From contig CAWGIG010000002.1 of NCBI GenBank assembly GCA_963822595.1, positions 62,001-126,000 on the forward strand: a stretch of DNA of 64,000 bases, in the 5' to 3' direction. The position numbers and the translations under genes were made by a program. The notes under the pieces were generated by a model, which was not told where the DNA came from, did no database searches, and worked only from the letters and a program-made list of their open reading frames with translations. The stretch comes from CAVRUH01 sp963822595. GTDB lineage: Bacteria > Chlamydiota > Chlamydiia > Chlamydiales > Waddliaceae. Within the stretch, counting starts at the first letter, position 1. The number at the start of each line of letters is the position of its first letter. Of this stretch, positions 17,801 to 25,634 are shown in pieces.

Positions 17801-20800
17801 TCCAATAACGTGGGATGTAAATGATAAGTATCAGATGTATCGGCAATTTCAATTTCAGAGAGGGCTTCTCGGGTTCCTTTCCATAATTTTGCTATCGACT
17901 GGAAAGAAGGTCCATATTCCAAACCCTTCTCGGCAAATTGATTGTAAATTTCATCTCGATCCACATATTTTAACAACTTTAACTTTTCAAGTTCAACATT
18001 CTCCAAACATTGCTTGGGGGCATGCGAAGAAAACTTTCCTGTTGCATGACAGGTCCAGTCCCACGTATTGCCATCACCAATGCTATGCACTTTGAAAATT
18101 TTGGTCTGTTCATCGAGAGATGTTTGTAGAATAGATTCTTTTTCTTTTTGGATAATCAGCATTTTTTCGAAAGTGATATCCTCCATCACGCAAGGAAAAG
18201 TGCCATGAATGGCTAGTCCTGCTTCGATATATCCTGCGCCCGGAAAAACAATTGTCCCATCGATTTGATGATCTTCTAGCCAGGGAAAGAAGTTTTTGTT
18301 TACTTCCACCTGCCATGTAGGTTGCGGAGACTTTATCCTACGACTCAACATCACATGATTATTCGCGCTCCGACGATACTGGAGAGATTCTTCCGATTCA
18401 ATCCAATGCGTTTTTCTCTGCCAAGGATAGAAGGGGAGTCGAATCAAAGTTCCTTCTGTCTTCTGCTTTAAAGGATATCCTTTCACAAAAAGAGCGCCTA
18501 AACACTCCATGAGTGAATTCATTTCCCCTTTTTTTCTATTTAAAGTGGAGATTGTTTCTCCTTCTTTCTGACAAGAAATCAGGTTTTCTTTAATAAAACT
18601 GGCAAGAACGGGATGAGGTCCAATTTCAACAAAAAGATTGCACCCTTTCTCCACGGCTGTCTGAATAGCTTTTCCAAATAGGACTGGTTGCCTGATATTC
18701 AGCCACCAATATTTGGAATCCATAGGCATTTGACCTAATTCTTTCCCGGTGACTGTTGAAATCAAGGTTGTCGTTGGCTTTTTAGATTGTATAAAATGCA
18801 ATGTATCATGAACCTGCGACTGAAGTGTCTCCATGTGATGGCTATGATAGGCAATATTAACCTTTAGAAATCGATAAAAAACATTTTTAGGTTCCAAAAT
18901 ATCCACGATTTGCTGCAAGTTTTCTTTTGTTCCGGCAAGTGTAACTGATTGAGGGCCGTTGTCTGCGGCTACAGATATTGTGTCTTGGAAATCTGTTAAT
19001 ATTTTCTTAACTTCTGCCAAGCTCATCCCCACAGCCAGCATCGTCCCTTTATTTTTTTGACTCGATTGAATAGTGGCTCGATGAAAAGCTAACTGCAATC
19101 CTTCTTCCAGCCCCAATACCCCTGCGGCATATCCTGCAGCAACTTCTCCAATGCTGTGTCCCAAAATAACATCGGGAACTATTCCCCTTGATTTCATCAG
19201 ATGTGTCAAAGCGATTTGAATAGCATAGTGGCAAACCTGCGCGACAACAGGATCATCCATGCGAGAATCATTTTCGTTCTTTTGCAGCTCCTCAAGAAGA
19301 GACCATCCGGATACAGGGAGTAGTTTTTCGTCGCAATAACGGATGATTTTTAAAAAATCTTCGGATTCTTTCAACAGCTCCTTTCCCATTCCCCACCATT
19401 GGGGACCCATTCCAGTATACACAAAAGCAAGCTTTGGCTTTGCCTCGAGAACCTTTCCTTGAAATGTTCCTTCAACGCTACTTTCTTCGACAATCGAATC
19501 CAATTTCCTTTTCAATTCCGCAGTCGTCTGTGCACAAATGGCTAATCGATAGGGGAATAACGAGCGTTTTTTCGACAATGTATAGACAATATCGCAAAGA
19601 TTGGCTTCTGCATTGCTTTCTAGATATTCCCTAATGTTCTTGACACTTTCCTTGAGTGCATCCAAATTCTTACCTGAAAAGGGGACAACCAAAGGTTCAG
19701 GAACGCTTGTTGAAGGGGTTTTATTAACGTCATCATAGCTTTCTAAAATTGCATGAGCATTCGTTCCTCCATACCCAAACGCATTCACTCCTGCAAATAG
19801 AGACGAAGTACTTTCAGGAAAAGAATGCATTTCAATTGGTACCTTAAGGCAATATTTCTCAAAAGGAATCTTCGGATTAGGCATATGAAAATGAAGATTG
19901 GGCGGAATTTTTTTATGCTTGAGACACAGCGCAGCTTTTATCAACCCTGCAATTCCTGCAGCGGCTTCAAGGTGCCCTATATTAGATTTCACGGCTCCTA
20001 AATAACAGGGGAATTTCCTTGAGGGGTCTTGCAACACATTATTGAGAGCCATCGCTTCAATGGGATCTCCAACTGGAGTTCCCGTTCCATGCGCTTCGAC
20101 ATAATGTACTTCCGATGGATTGACGCCACTATCACGCAAGACCTTGCTGATAAGTGTCCGTTGGGCTTCAGGATTAGGCTGCGCTATTCCTTGTGTATAC
20201 CCGTCGTGATTGACTCCGGTCCCTCTGATCACAGCATATATAGGGTCTTGATCTCTCAATGCATCTGCAAGAGGCTTCAAGATCACTACTCCTCCGCCTT
20301 CCCCCCGCACATAACCCATAGCACTAGCATCAAAAGGCCGGCATCTTCCTTCAGGGTTCAAAAATCGTCCTTTGGACATCGCAATAGTGGTTTCAGGAAT
20401 GAGCATCGCATTGACTCCGCCGGCAATTGCTAAGCTGCAATTCTTTTGCCATATATTCTGACAGGCTAGGTGAACGGCAACAAGAGAGGAGGAACAAGCG
20501 GTATCGACAGTAAGGCAAGGACCTTTTAAATCAAAAAAATAGGCAAGTCTTGCTGATAATATTGTCATGGATCCATTGATGCCCGAATACATGCCGCAAT
20601 GATTAAGGTTGAACGGTTTGTTGTGCAAGGACTGCCAATCGGTGGTGAAGGCCCCGATAAAAACGCCTGTATCAGTATTCCCAATATTCTGCGGGACAAC
20701 CCCGGCGTCTTCTAAAGCTTCCCAGGTTACTTCCAAAAGAAGGCGCTGTTGAGGATCTAAAAAGTTCGCTTCTCTGGGAGAGATATGAAAAAAAGCAGCG

Positions 20801-21039
20801 TCGAAATCCTCCCATTTTTCTCGCAGAAAACCGCCTTGCTTAACGTACATTTTTGCAGCGGTATTAGGTTGGGGATCATAGTATCTTCGGGAGTCCCATC
20901 GATCTTTGGGAACATCGACAATAGCATCTTTCCCTTCGCAAAGCATTTTCCAAAACTTATCAGGATTACAGGCATCGCCGGGGAAACGGCATCCTATACC
21001 GATGATAGCAATAGGTTCCGGTTTTGTAACGTTACTCAT
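14890..21039 (-). CDS. Iterative-type highly reducing type I polyketide synthase (KS-AT-DH-psiKR-ER-KR-ACP)
   Basis: A single 2049-aa module. KS: Cys182 in DTACSSSL, His317 in EAHGTGTPVGDP, His356 in NIGHLEAAAG. AT: Ser629 in GHSIGE, with the AYHSHHM specificity region (730-736) common in iterative malonyl-loading PKSs. DH: His924 in HQIDGTIVFPG, Asp1080 in HPTLLDAAF. Then a structural KR region, and an ER with LIHSATGAVGLAAI (~1502-1515). KR: VTGGLSGFG (1707-1715), Tyr1851 in GSYAAANSF. ACP: Ser2010 in LGMDSLMA. No methyltransferase or thioesterase domain is present, so the saturated chain must be handed to another enzyme or released in trans. AAGGA precedes the ATG. It is convergent with the type III PKS operon, whose PKS may accept its acyl-ACP. 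No phosphopantetheinyl transferase is in the window. Confidence 0.93.
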   Translation of the reverse strand: MSNVTKPEPIAIIGIGCRFPGDACNPDKFWKMLCEGKDAIVDVPKDRWDSRRYYDPQPNTAAKMYVKQGGFLREKWEDFDAAFFHISPREANFLDPQQRLLLEVTWEALEDAGVVPQNIGNTDTGVFIGAFTTDWQSLHNKPFNLNHCGMYSGINGSMTILSARLAYFFDLKGPCLTVDTACSSSLVAVHLACQNIWQKNCSLAIAGGVNAMLIPETTIAMSKGRFLNPEGRCRPFDASAMGYVRGEGGGVVILKPLADALRDQDPIYAVIRGTGVNHDGYTQGIAQPNPEAQRTLISKVLRDSGVNPSEVHYVEAHGTGTPVGDPIEAMALNNVLQDPSRKFPCYLGAVKSNIGHLEAAAGIAGLIKAALCLKHKKIPPNLHFHMPNPKIPFEKYCLKVPIEMHSFPESTSSLFAGVNAFGYGGTNAHAILESYDDVNKTPSTSVPEPLVVPFSGKNLDALKESVKNIREYLESNAEANLCDIVYTLSKKRSLFPYRLAICAQTTAELKRKLDSIVEESSVEGTFQGKVLEAKPKLAFVYTGMGPQWWGMGKELLKESEDFLKIIRYCDEKLLPVSGWSLLEELQKNENDSRMDDPVVAQVCHYAIQIALTHLMKSRGIVPDVILGHSIGEVAAGYAAGVLGLEEGLQLAFHRATIQSSQKNKGTMLAVGMSLAEVKKILTDFQDTISVAADNGPQSVTLAGTKENLQQIVDILEPKNVFYRFLKVNIAYHSHHMETLQSQVHDTLHFIQSKKPTTTLISTVTGKELGQMPMDSKYWWLNIRQPVLFGKAIQTAVEKGCNLFVEIGPHPVLASFIKENLISCQKEGETISTLNRKKGEMNSLMECLGALFVKGYPLKQKTEGTLIRLPFYPWQRKTHWIESEESLQYRRSANNHVMLSRRIKSPQPTWQVEVNKNFFPWLEDHQIDGTIVFPGAGYIEAGLAIHGTFPCVMEDITFEKMLIIQKEKESILQTSLDEQTKIFKVHSIGDGNTWDWTCHATGKFSSHAPKQCLENVELEKLKLLKYVDRDEIYNQFAEKGLEYGPSFQSIAKLWKGTREALSEIEIADTSDTYHLHPTLLDAAFQTLIGTVDEKIVSEGLIIPSRIDQITFFSAPKDIAFCYAKLTKLTHNKITGELILCDAEGKVCTKIKGLECRLLLKPSAKNESNLLYQLEWEEKPLDTDKVHQENINWLASQDLAKCLVGCSTFNMTQLLTHENAEQLLYPYKDSENLNILLGFTVEGLAIPQAHEEIQAVNSCVNLVKSIVATRGEKPTTLWIVTQGALRGASLWGLCRVIRQEVPHLRIRLIDFDLLDSEILAKELQYLTSDDEIKWTHGKRMTCKMKKKTSEDSMERNLSSFSLELKTPGLIESLYYKEIEKNAPSAHEVGIQVHSTSLNFKDLMKVLGMLDQNVLEGTFFGNSFGMECSGTIVSLGSKVKNYSIGDKVCAFVPNTFQSYLTVPANCIYATPPHTSFDEAPIYIPFITVLRALKECAQLKKGEWILIHSATGAVGLAAIQYAQYVGANIIATAGNDEKREVLRGLGIRYCADSRSVAFAEEVIKWTDGKGVDVILNSLSGEALSKSWTLLASYGRFIEIGKRDISMNSPLAMRYFNNNTSFSSIDLDRTFIDNPKLIQRLLKETHQLFDKEVFKALPCEIFPANQPIEAFQFMARSKHIGKIMLKFEGVTVQGIPLKKDIPIVNGASSYMVTGGLSGFGLSVASWLAEKGAKHLILVGRRGASTTEAKNVVERLRKDGVHVKIAAVDITDFEQMNILFNECDKEMPPLKGIVHSAMVLDDAFISQVTSHSIQQVLSPKIAGSLNLHRLTQNRSLDFFVLFSSISSLIGNPGQGSYAAANSFLDRFCDHRKSLSLPALTINWGALDAGILARNSQVAKHLESHGIKGIPKKSALRILENAIRENQSQVCAMDVNWGTLMQRMPTIKQSKVFSEFLSENEGGVGTMNLMDELSKMEESQRLDFVIELIKETVAKTLRMDPSKLDITMKLNNLGMDSLMAMELQTTLEINMGIKIPTMELMKGPSIKHLAQIFLRS

Positions 21040-21164
21040 AAGTCCTTACCAAGTTAAAATACAATAGATTAGCCTCATAAACAGTTTTTGTAAATCCATA
21101 AAAAAACGATTGAATTTATCCATTTCAAATGTAAATATGAATTTTTTTATTAAGGAGCACTCCT

Positions 21165-21485
21165 ATGAAATTTCCGGTATTCTTAGCACCTGCATTGGCA
21201 GTCGCGCTTTCTAGCTGCAGCCTCGTGAATCTTATTAAGGAAAGCACAGAAGCTATTGAAGTTAACCGTGAAGCTGTAATAGCCAGCACCGACGCCATTA
21301 AACGTAACCATGATGCTGTTGAAAAAAGCAATGAAGCTATTCAACGGAATATCGAATCTGTAGAAAAAAGTAACGTGGCCATAGAAGAAAACCGACGAAA
21401 ACTTGAAGAAATTAACAACTATATCGATAAACTCGGAGACTGGTTCTCATTCATGAACGATGAACCCGAAGAGAAAAAAAAATAA
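21165..21485 (+). CDS. Small coiled-coil lipoprotein
   Basis: A 106-aa protein. A hydrophobic signal MKFPVFLAPALAVALSSC ends in a lipobox (ALSSC, lipid-modified Cys18), predicting anchoring to a membrane from the periplasmic side. The remainder is a repetitive alpha-helical coiled coil with recurring units such as EAIEVNREAVIAS, DAIKRNHDAVEKS, EAIQRNIESVEKS and VAIEENRRKLEE, about 14 residues each. AGGAG lies 7 bases before the ATG. It is divergent from the PKS gene (126 bp apart), followed by a large inverted repeat. Function unknown; the architecture recalls Lpp-like envelope spacers. Confidence 0.75.
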   Translation: MKFPVFLAPALAVALSSCSLVNLIKESTEAIEVNREAVIASTDAIKRNHDAVEKSNEAIQRNIESVEKSNVAIEENRRKLEEINNYIDKLGDWFSFMNDEPEEKKK

Positions 21486-21496
21486 AGTATAATGAA

Positions 21497-21653
21497 GCTC
21501 AAATTCACAAAATAACAGGATAAGCAGGATCGAAAGGGGCAGGATAAAAAGAGGATAAGAAAAGAAAAAAGATTTTTTTTTCTTTCTTTTCTTATCCTCT
21601 TTTTATCCTGCCGCTTACGATCCTGCTTATCTTGTTATCTCGTGAATTTGAGC
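21497..21653. repeat. Long inverted repeat (family copy 1), convergent-gene terminator
   Basis: The left arm runs from GCTCAAATTCAC (21497) and the right arm ends with GTGAATTTGAGC (21653). The inner arms hold AACAGGATAAGCAGGATCG, CAGGATAAAAAGAGGATAAG and their inverses. The stem is ~70 bp with a few mismatches and A/T-rich centre. It fills the space between two convergent genes and probably terminates both. A related copy lies at 24826-25050. Confidence 0.85.
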
Positions 21654-21661
21654 ATGAAGAT

Positions 21662-22798
21662 CTATTTTTTCAAGATCAATTCTACTTCATTTAAAAATTT
21701 GTTAAGCGCTATGAACTGATTCATATTTATATCAGAATCTGTCATAAACACCCTATTTGCCTCTTTCCAAGCCTGTGTAATTTCTTGCAGCTTTCGATTG
21801 GCTTCTTCAAGGGCTTCAGTGTTCAAATTTGTTTCCTCAAGAAGGGTTCGTTTAAGATTTACAAACCTCTCATATTGCACCAACACTTCATTTCTCTCAC
21901 TATTCAAAAACTGAACTTCTTCTGATAACTTTTGATTTTCTAATTTAAGTTCCTTTATTTGTTCGCTGCTGTCCCTTTCTTGAATGGGCTCAATAGGGCC
22001 CTTAACTTCGACTTGGGTATTTCCAATAAATTGCTTTTGTCGCTCTACTTCCTCTTCTAAATCCCCAATCCTATTTGACATCTGCCTCGAATTATCTTGT
22101 AGACGCTTATTTTCCGCTATCAAAAGGGCATTGTCAGACTTAAGCCTCAAGTTTTTTTCATGCAACACTCTATTCCCAGCCTGAATTCTCTCATTCTCGT
22201 CTTCGATCTTCTGCTTCACCTCCTCCATTTTCTGTTGGAAATATTTTTTTAGATGGTCTGCATCCTCCTTAGATAATTTGAGTTTTTCAATTAACCTTCG
22301 TTCCTCTTGCTCAGTTTCCCGTAACTGATTTTTAAGGTCTTGAATCGTCCCTTCTGAAGTCTGAAACTGAATGAACGCTTCTTCTATAACTTTACATCTC
22401 CCATGAATTTGCACGAGGATGTCCTCAAAGGATAGATTAGCCTTCCGAGGATCATGGTCAGCATACTCTTGAGGTTTTTTGACTTTTTTAAATCCATAAT
22501 CTTGATGAATCGAGACTGCCGTTTCCATAATCCGTAGAATATTCTGCTGCTCTTCTTCCTGTTTTAGCACCACAACCCTGTTAGAGGTTAAAACCCATAA
22601 CAACCTATTGACACGATTTAACCAATCAAAATTTGGTTGTACGCCTTTTTCAAAGACATCGCCCATTCTTTCAGCTAATTCATGAATGGCCTGCTCAGGA
22701 TTCATTTTTTGTGTGCTGCCTCGATAGGCTTGATAAGCATCTGTTAAACTTGAAAAAAAACCTCTGCTTTGCGTGGGGCTAGTCCTTATCGGATCCAT
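21662..22798 (-). CDS. Long coiled-coil protein, unknown
   Basis: A 378-aa protein. From about residue 125 to the end it is charged and heptad-rich (repeated E/K/Q/L, for example LKLENQKLSEEVQFLNSERNE), predicting a long coiled coil, with a ~110-residue more globular N-terminal part. No signal peptide or membrane segment. The ATG at 22798 is chosen because GGAGGG lies ~6 bases before it; an in-frame ATG 11 codons upstream has no ribosome site. Chlamydial coiled-coil proteins include structural and secreted proteins, so the role cannot be assigned. Confidence 0.65.
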   Translation of the reverse strand: MDPIRTSPTQSRGFFSSLTDAYQAYRGSTQKMNPEQAIHELAERMGDVFEKGVQPNFDWLNRVNRLLWVLTSNRVVVLKQEEEQQNILRIMETAVSIHQDYGFKKVKKPQEYADHDPRKANLSFEDILVQIHGRCKVIEEAFIQFQTSEGTIQDLKNQLRETEQEERRLIEKLKLSKEDADHLKKYFQQKMEEVKQKIEDENERIQAGNRVLHEKNLRLKSDNALLIAENKRLQDNSRQMSNRIGDLEEEVERQKQFIGNTQVEVKGPIEPIQERDSSEQIKELKLENQKLSEEVQFLNSERNEVLVQYERFVNLKRTLLEETNLNTEALEEANRKLQEITQAWKEANRVFMTDSDINMNQFIALNKFLNEVELILKK

Positions 22799-22925
22799 GA
22801 CTTCCCTCCATGGTGTGATTCTTCCTTCCATATATCAAGAAAAAATTTTTCACAAGGGGATAAATTTCATCCTTTAGGATTTTCCTGCAATAGTATATAA
22901 TCAACACTCAACAATTGGATTTATT

Positions 22926-24830
22926 ATGACCAAATATTGCGAATCTATTTATAAAACAGAACGCTGGAAAACACGCGAAGTCCTTATCGGCAATGTGGGC
23001 GTGGGGGGATCAAACCCTGTCCGAATCCAATCCATGACAACCTCCAGCACACGCGACGTTCAAGCAACCCTCGACCAAGCCATAAAACTCGCCGATGCCG
23101 GCTGCGAAATTGTCCGCGTCACAGTCCAAGGAATGAAAGAGGCTGAAGCATGCGAACATATCAAAAATGGTCTCATCCAACGAGGCTACAACATCCCCCT
23201 CGTCGCCGATATCCATTTTTATCCCCCCGCAGCTATGAAAGTCGCCGATTTCGTCGATAAAGTCAGAGTCAACCCAGGAAACTTCGTCGACAAAAGAGCT
23301 TCCTTCAAAGTAATCGACTACGACGACGCATCCTACGCCCTAGAACTCGAAAAAATCGAAGAAAAATTCACCCCACTCGTCGAAAAATGCAAACGTCTCA
23401 AACGCGCCATACGCATCGGCACCAACCACGGCTCTCTATCCGATCGTATCATGAACCGCTACGGCGACACCCCCCAAGGCATGGTAGAGTCCGCTCTTGA
23501 ATTCGCTAGGGTCTGCAGAAAAAACGATTTTCATGACATTATTTTCTCGATGAAATCTTCCAACCCGCAAGTCATGGTCCTCGCTTACCGCCTCCTGGTC
23601 TCACAAATGATGGCACTTGGCTGGAACTACCCCTTGCACCTCGGAGTCACGGAAGCAGGCCTAGGCGAAGACGGACGCGTTAAATCAGCCATGGGCATAG
23701 GGTCCCTCCTTTTGGATGGCTTAGGGGACACCATACGCGTTTCTTTAACCGAAGACCCTTGGAATGAAATCGAACCCTGCAAACGTCTAGTTAAACTGGG
23801 CCAAGATTATATCGGAAAAAACGTCGCTCCCTTCATAGAAACTCATAGAAACATAGAACAGATTCAGAGGCGTCAAGTCGTTTTACCTAGAAATATCTCT
23901 ATGCACCGCGACGGTACTGTTATCCTATCTGTATCCAAAGATCAAATGAAAGATCCTGATCTTTTTAAAAAACTTGGATGTGATTCTACCTTCGGACGCC
24001 CCAATCTCAAAATTTCCAGCGCCGACTGCATCTCTATTCAAGGGGAACCCTCTTCACCCATCAAACAGCTAACAGAAATCGGCGTAGGGCTAATCTCTCC
24101 GCTATCTCTGCACGAAGCATATGAAAGAGCAAAGTTCTCACGATTCTCTTTGAACAAATCAACCGCTTCCGATGTAGTCGTGATCAGAAATGAAACACCC
24201 GCTCAATGGGAACAACTAGAGCAAATTAATCCAGCACTCATATGTCTAGCGCCTGTTGATAATCGTCTACACTATTGCCGTCACTTCTTTGAATGGCTCC
24301 AAAGCAAAAATATAAAAACACCCGTTATCCTCAATTTTCATTACGATTGTCCTCCGGAAGATTTGATCATACAGGCCTCTGCAGAATGCGGCGCCCTCTT
24401 TTGCGATGGACTCGGAGATGGCCTGTGGCTTGAAGGACCCTATGATATTGACACCCTGCGCAAACTCTCTTTCGGACTCTTGCAAGCGGCAAGAATGAGA
24501 ATTTTTAAAACAGATTTCATCTCTTGTCCGAGCTGTGGTAGGACATTGTTCGATTTGCAAGAAGTCACAAAAAGGATTCAATCGAGAACCGAGCACTTAG
24601 CTGGAGTCAAAATCGCCATTATGGGATGTATTGTCAACGGTCCCGGTGAAATGGCGGATGCCGATTTTGGATATGTAGGATCGAAGCCTGGGAAAATCGA
24701 TCTATACGTAGGAAAGGAGTGTGTAGAAAAAGACATCGACTTTGCCGACGCAGATGAAAGACTCATTGCCCTGATCAAAACCCATGGTCGCTGGGAAGAG
24801 CCCGCAATGGAATGTATAGAAACGAAATAA
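22926..24830 (+). CDS. ispG: 4-hydroxy-3-methylbut-2-en-1-yl diphosphate synthase, long chlamydia/plant type
   Basis: This 634-aa 4Fe-4S enzyme of the MEP isoprenoid pathway converts MEcPP to HMBPP. The N-terminal TIM barrel shows VRIQSMTTSSTRD, the VRVTVQGMKEA and LVADIHFYP regions, and VRVNPGNF. The C-terminal reductase-like domain has the cluster cysteines in CPSCGR (about residues 533 and 536) and MGCIVNGPGE (about 567). The ~250-residue middle domain between the two is the insertion found in chlamydial and plant GcpE; E. coli IspG is only ~370 aa. The TAA stop lies within the left end of an inverted repeat. The first half uses many C-ending codons, the second half far fewer. Confidence 0.95.
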   Translation: MTKYCESIYKTERWKTREVLIGNVGVGGSNPVRIQSMTTSSTRDVQATLDQAIKLADAGCEIVRVTVQGMKEAEACEHIKNGLIQRGYNIPLVADIHFYPPAAMKVADFVDKVRVNPGNFVDKRASFKVIDYDDASYALELEKIEEKFTPLVEKCKRLKRAIRIGTNHGSLSDRIMNRYGDTPQGMVESALEFARVCRKNDFHDIIFSMKSSNPQVMVLAYRLLVSQMMALGWNYPLHLGVTEAGLGEDGRVKSAMGIGSLLLDGLGDTIRVSLTEDPWNEIEPCKRLVKLGQDYIGKNVAPFIETHRNIEQIQRRQVVLPRNISMHRDGTVILSVSKDQMKDPDLFKKLGCDSTFGRPNLKISSADCISIQGEPSSPIKQLTEIGVGLISPLSLHEAYERAKFSRFSLNKSTASDVVVIRNETPAQWEQLEQINPALICLAPVDNRLHYCRHFFEWLQSKNIKTPVILNFHYDCPPEDLIIQASAECGALFCDGLGDGLWLEGPYDIDTLRKLSFGLLQAARMRIFKTDFISCPSCGRTLFDLQEVTKRIQSRTEHLAGVKIAIMGCIVNGPGEMADADFGYVGSKPGKIDLYVGKECVEKDIDFADADERLIALIKTHGRWEEPAMECIETK

Positions 24831-25050
24831 CAGGATAAGCATAGACCTCATAGACACAAATAACAGGATAAGCAGGATCGCAAGCGGCAGGATAAAAAAG
24901 GATAAGAAAAAAAATCAAAAAGATTTAAGAAAAAAATTCTTAAACCTTTTTTTAAAATCTTCTTTCTTATCCTTTTTTTATCCTGCCGCTTGCGATCCTG
25001 CTTATCCTGTTATTTTGTGTCGATGGCGCCTATGCTTATCCTGTTAATTT
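24826..25050. repeat. Long inverted repeat (family copy 2)
   Basis: The left arm begins AATAACAGGATAAGC inside the ispG stop codon and continues with AACAGGATAAGCAGGATCG and CGGCAGGATAAAAAAGGATAAG. The right arm (about 24961-25050) is the inverse and ends GCTTATCCTGTTAATTT. The AACAGGATAAGC segment occurs twice in each arm. The core is shared with the 21497-21653 repeat. It probably terminates ispG transcription and serves the minus-strand microprotein as well. Confidence 0.85.
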
Positions 25051-25068
25051 GTGTCTATGCGCACAAAT

Positions 25069-25179
25069 CTACGCTTCGCCCTCTTCCACATGTCTGTGTA
25101 TGATCACATAACCCGCACTAACCTCCGGCACAACACATACCAAACCCAAAAGAATCATCATAATTAAAAGACTTTTCAT
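25069..25179 (-). CDS. 36-aa secreted microprotein
   Basis: A short reading frame with a strong GGAGG site 5 bases before the ATG (25179). It encodes MKSLLIMMILLGLVCVVPEV, then SAGYVIIHRHVEEGEA and TAG. The N-terminus is a textbook signal sequence (Lys3, hydrophobic core) with a predicted Ala-x-Ala-like cleavage after VSA, leaving a mature peptide of about 14 residues rich in His and Glu. It sits between ispG and a secreted redoxin gene, divergent from the latter. Function unknown. Support is the ribosome site plus the sensible signal peptide; conservation was not testable. Confidence 0.6.
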   Translation of the reverse strand: MKSLLIMMILLGLVCVVPEVSAGYVIIHRHVEEGEA

Positions 25180-25325
25180 ATTCCTCCAAATAATATTTGC
25201 GACATCTTATATCACCTATTTTTAATTAGAATCAATAAAAATAAATATTTTAAAATTTCTTGCTATAGATTCTACTTTTTGATAGGTTAACTTCAACGCA
25301 CAAATTAACAAGCGTGGAGGAATTT

Positions 25326-25634
25326 ATGATTAAATATCTAACAATCATGTTGATGTTTTTCTTTTCAGTTCAATTGATGGCGGAAAGCCAAAACGCCCCT
25401 AATGCAGTTCTTTACTACAGTCCCACATGCGGCCACTGCAAAAAAGTGCTTGCATACTTAGAACAAGAACATAAAACAGTGACATTAAAAAACGTTACTG
25501 ATCAGGCAAATAGCAAGGATTATAAAGCTTTAGGAACCTCAGGAGTTCCCGTTCTTGTTGTCAATGGCCAAATCATATCCGGAGCTGATGGGATTATTAA
25601 CTATTTCAAACAACACCCTGAAGTACTAAGGTAA
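25326..25634 (+). CDS. Secreted glutaredoxin/thioredoxin-fold protein
   Basis: A 102-aa protein. Residues 1-19 form a signal peptide (ending LMAES). Residues ~26-100 are a compact glutaredoxin-like domain with the redox motif SPTCGHCKK (CxxC) and the cis-proline TSGVPVLVVNG, plus GADGIINYF at the end. It is likely to act on disulfides in the periplasm. The ATG at 25326 has GGAGG 5 bases upstream; an in-frame GTG at 25314 overlaps that site and is rejected. Its end overlaps the end of the next convergent gene by 9 bases. Confidence 0.8.
   Translation: MIKYLTIMLMFFFSVQLMAESQNAPNAVLYYSPTCGHCKKVLAYLEQEHKTVTLKNVTDQANSKDYKALGTSGVPVLVVNGQIISGADGIINYFKQHPEVLR

Noticed and set aside
14890..21039. Many plus-strand frames of 60-130 codons opposite the type I PKS
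   Set aside because: All lie antisense to a protein with fully recognisable domains; none has a ribosome site or family motif.
14890..21039. A methyltransferase domain between DH and ER of the type I PKS
   Set aside because: The stretch (about residues 1165-1350) lacks a GxGxG SAM motif and reads as the structural KR region.
25314..25325. GTG start for the secreted redoxin
   Set aside because: It overlaps the ribosome site of the downstream ATG and would add acidic residues before the signal peptide.
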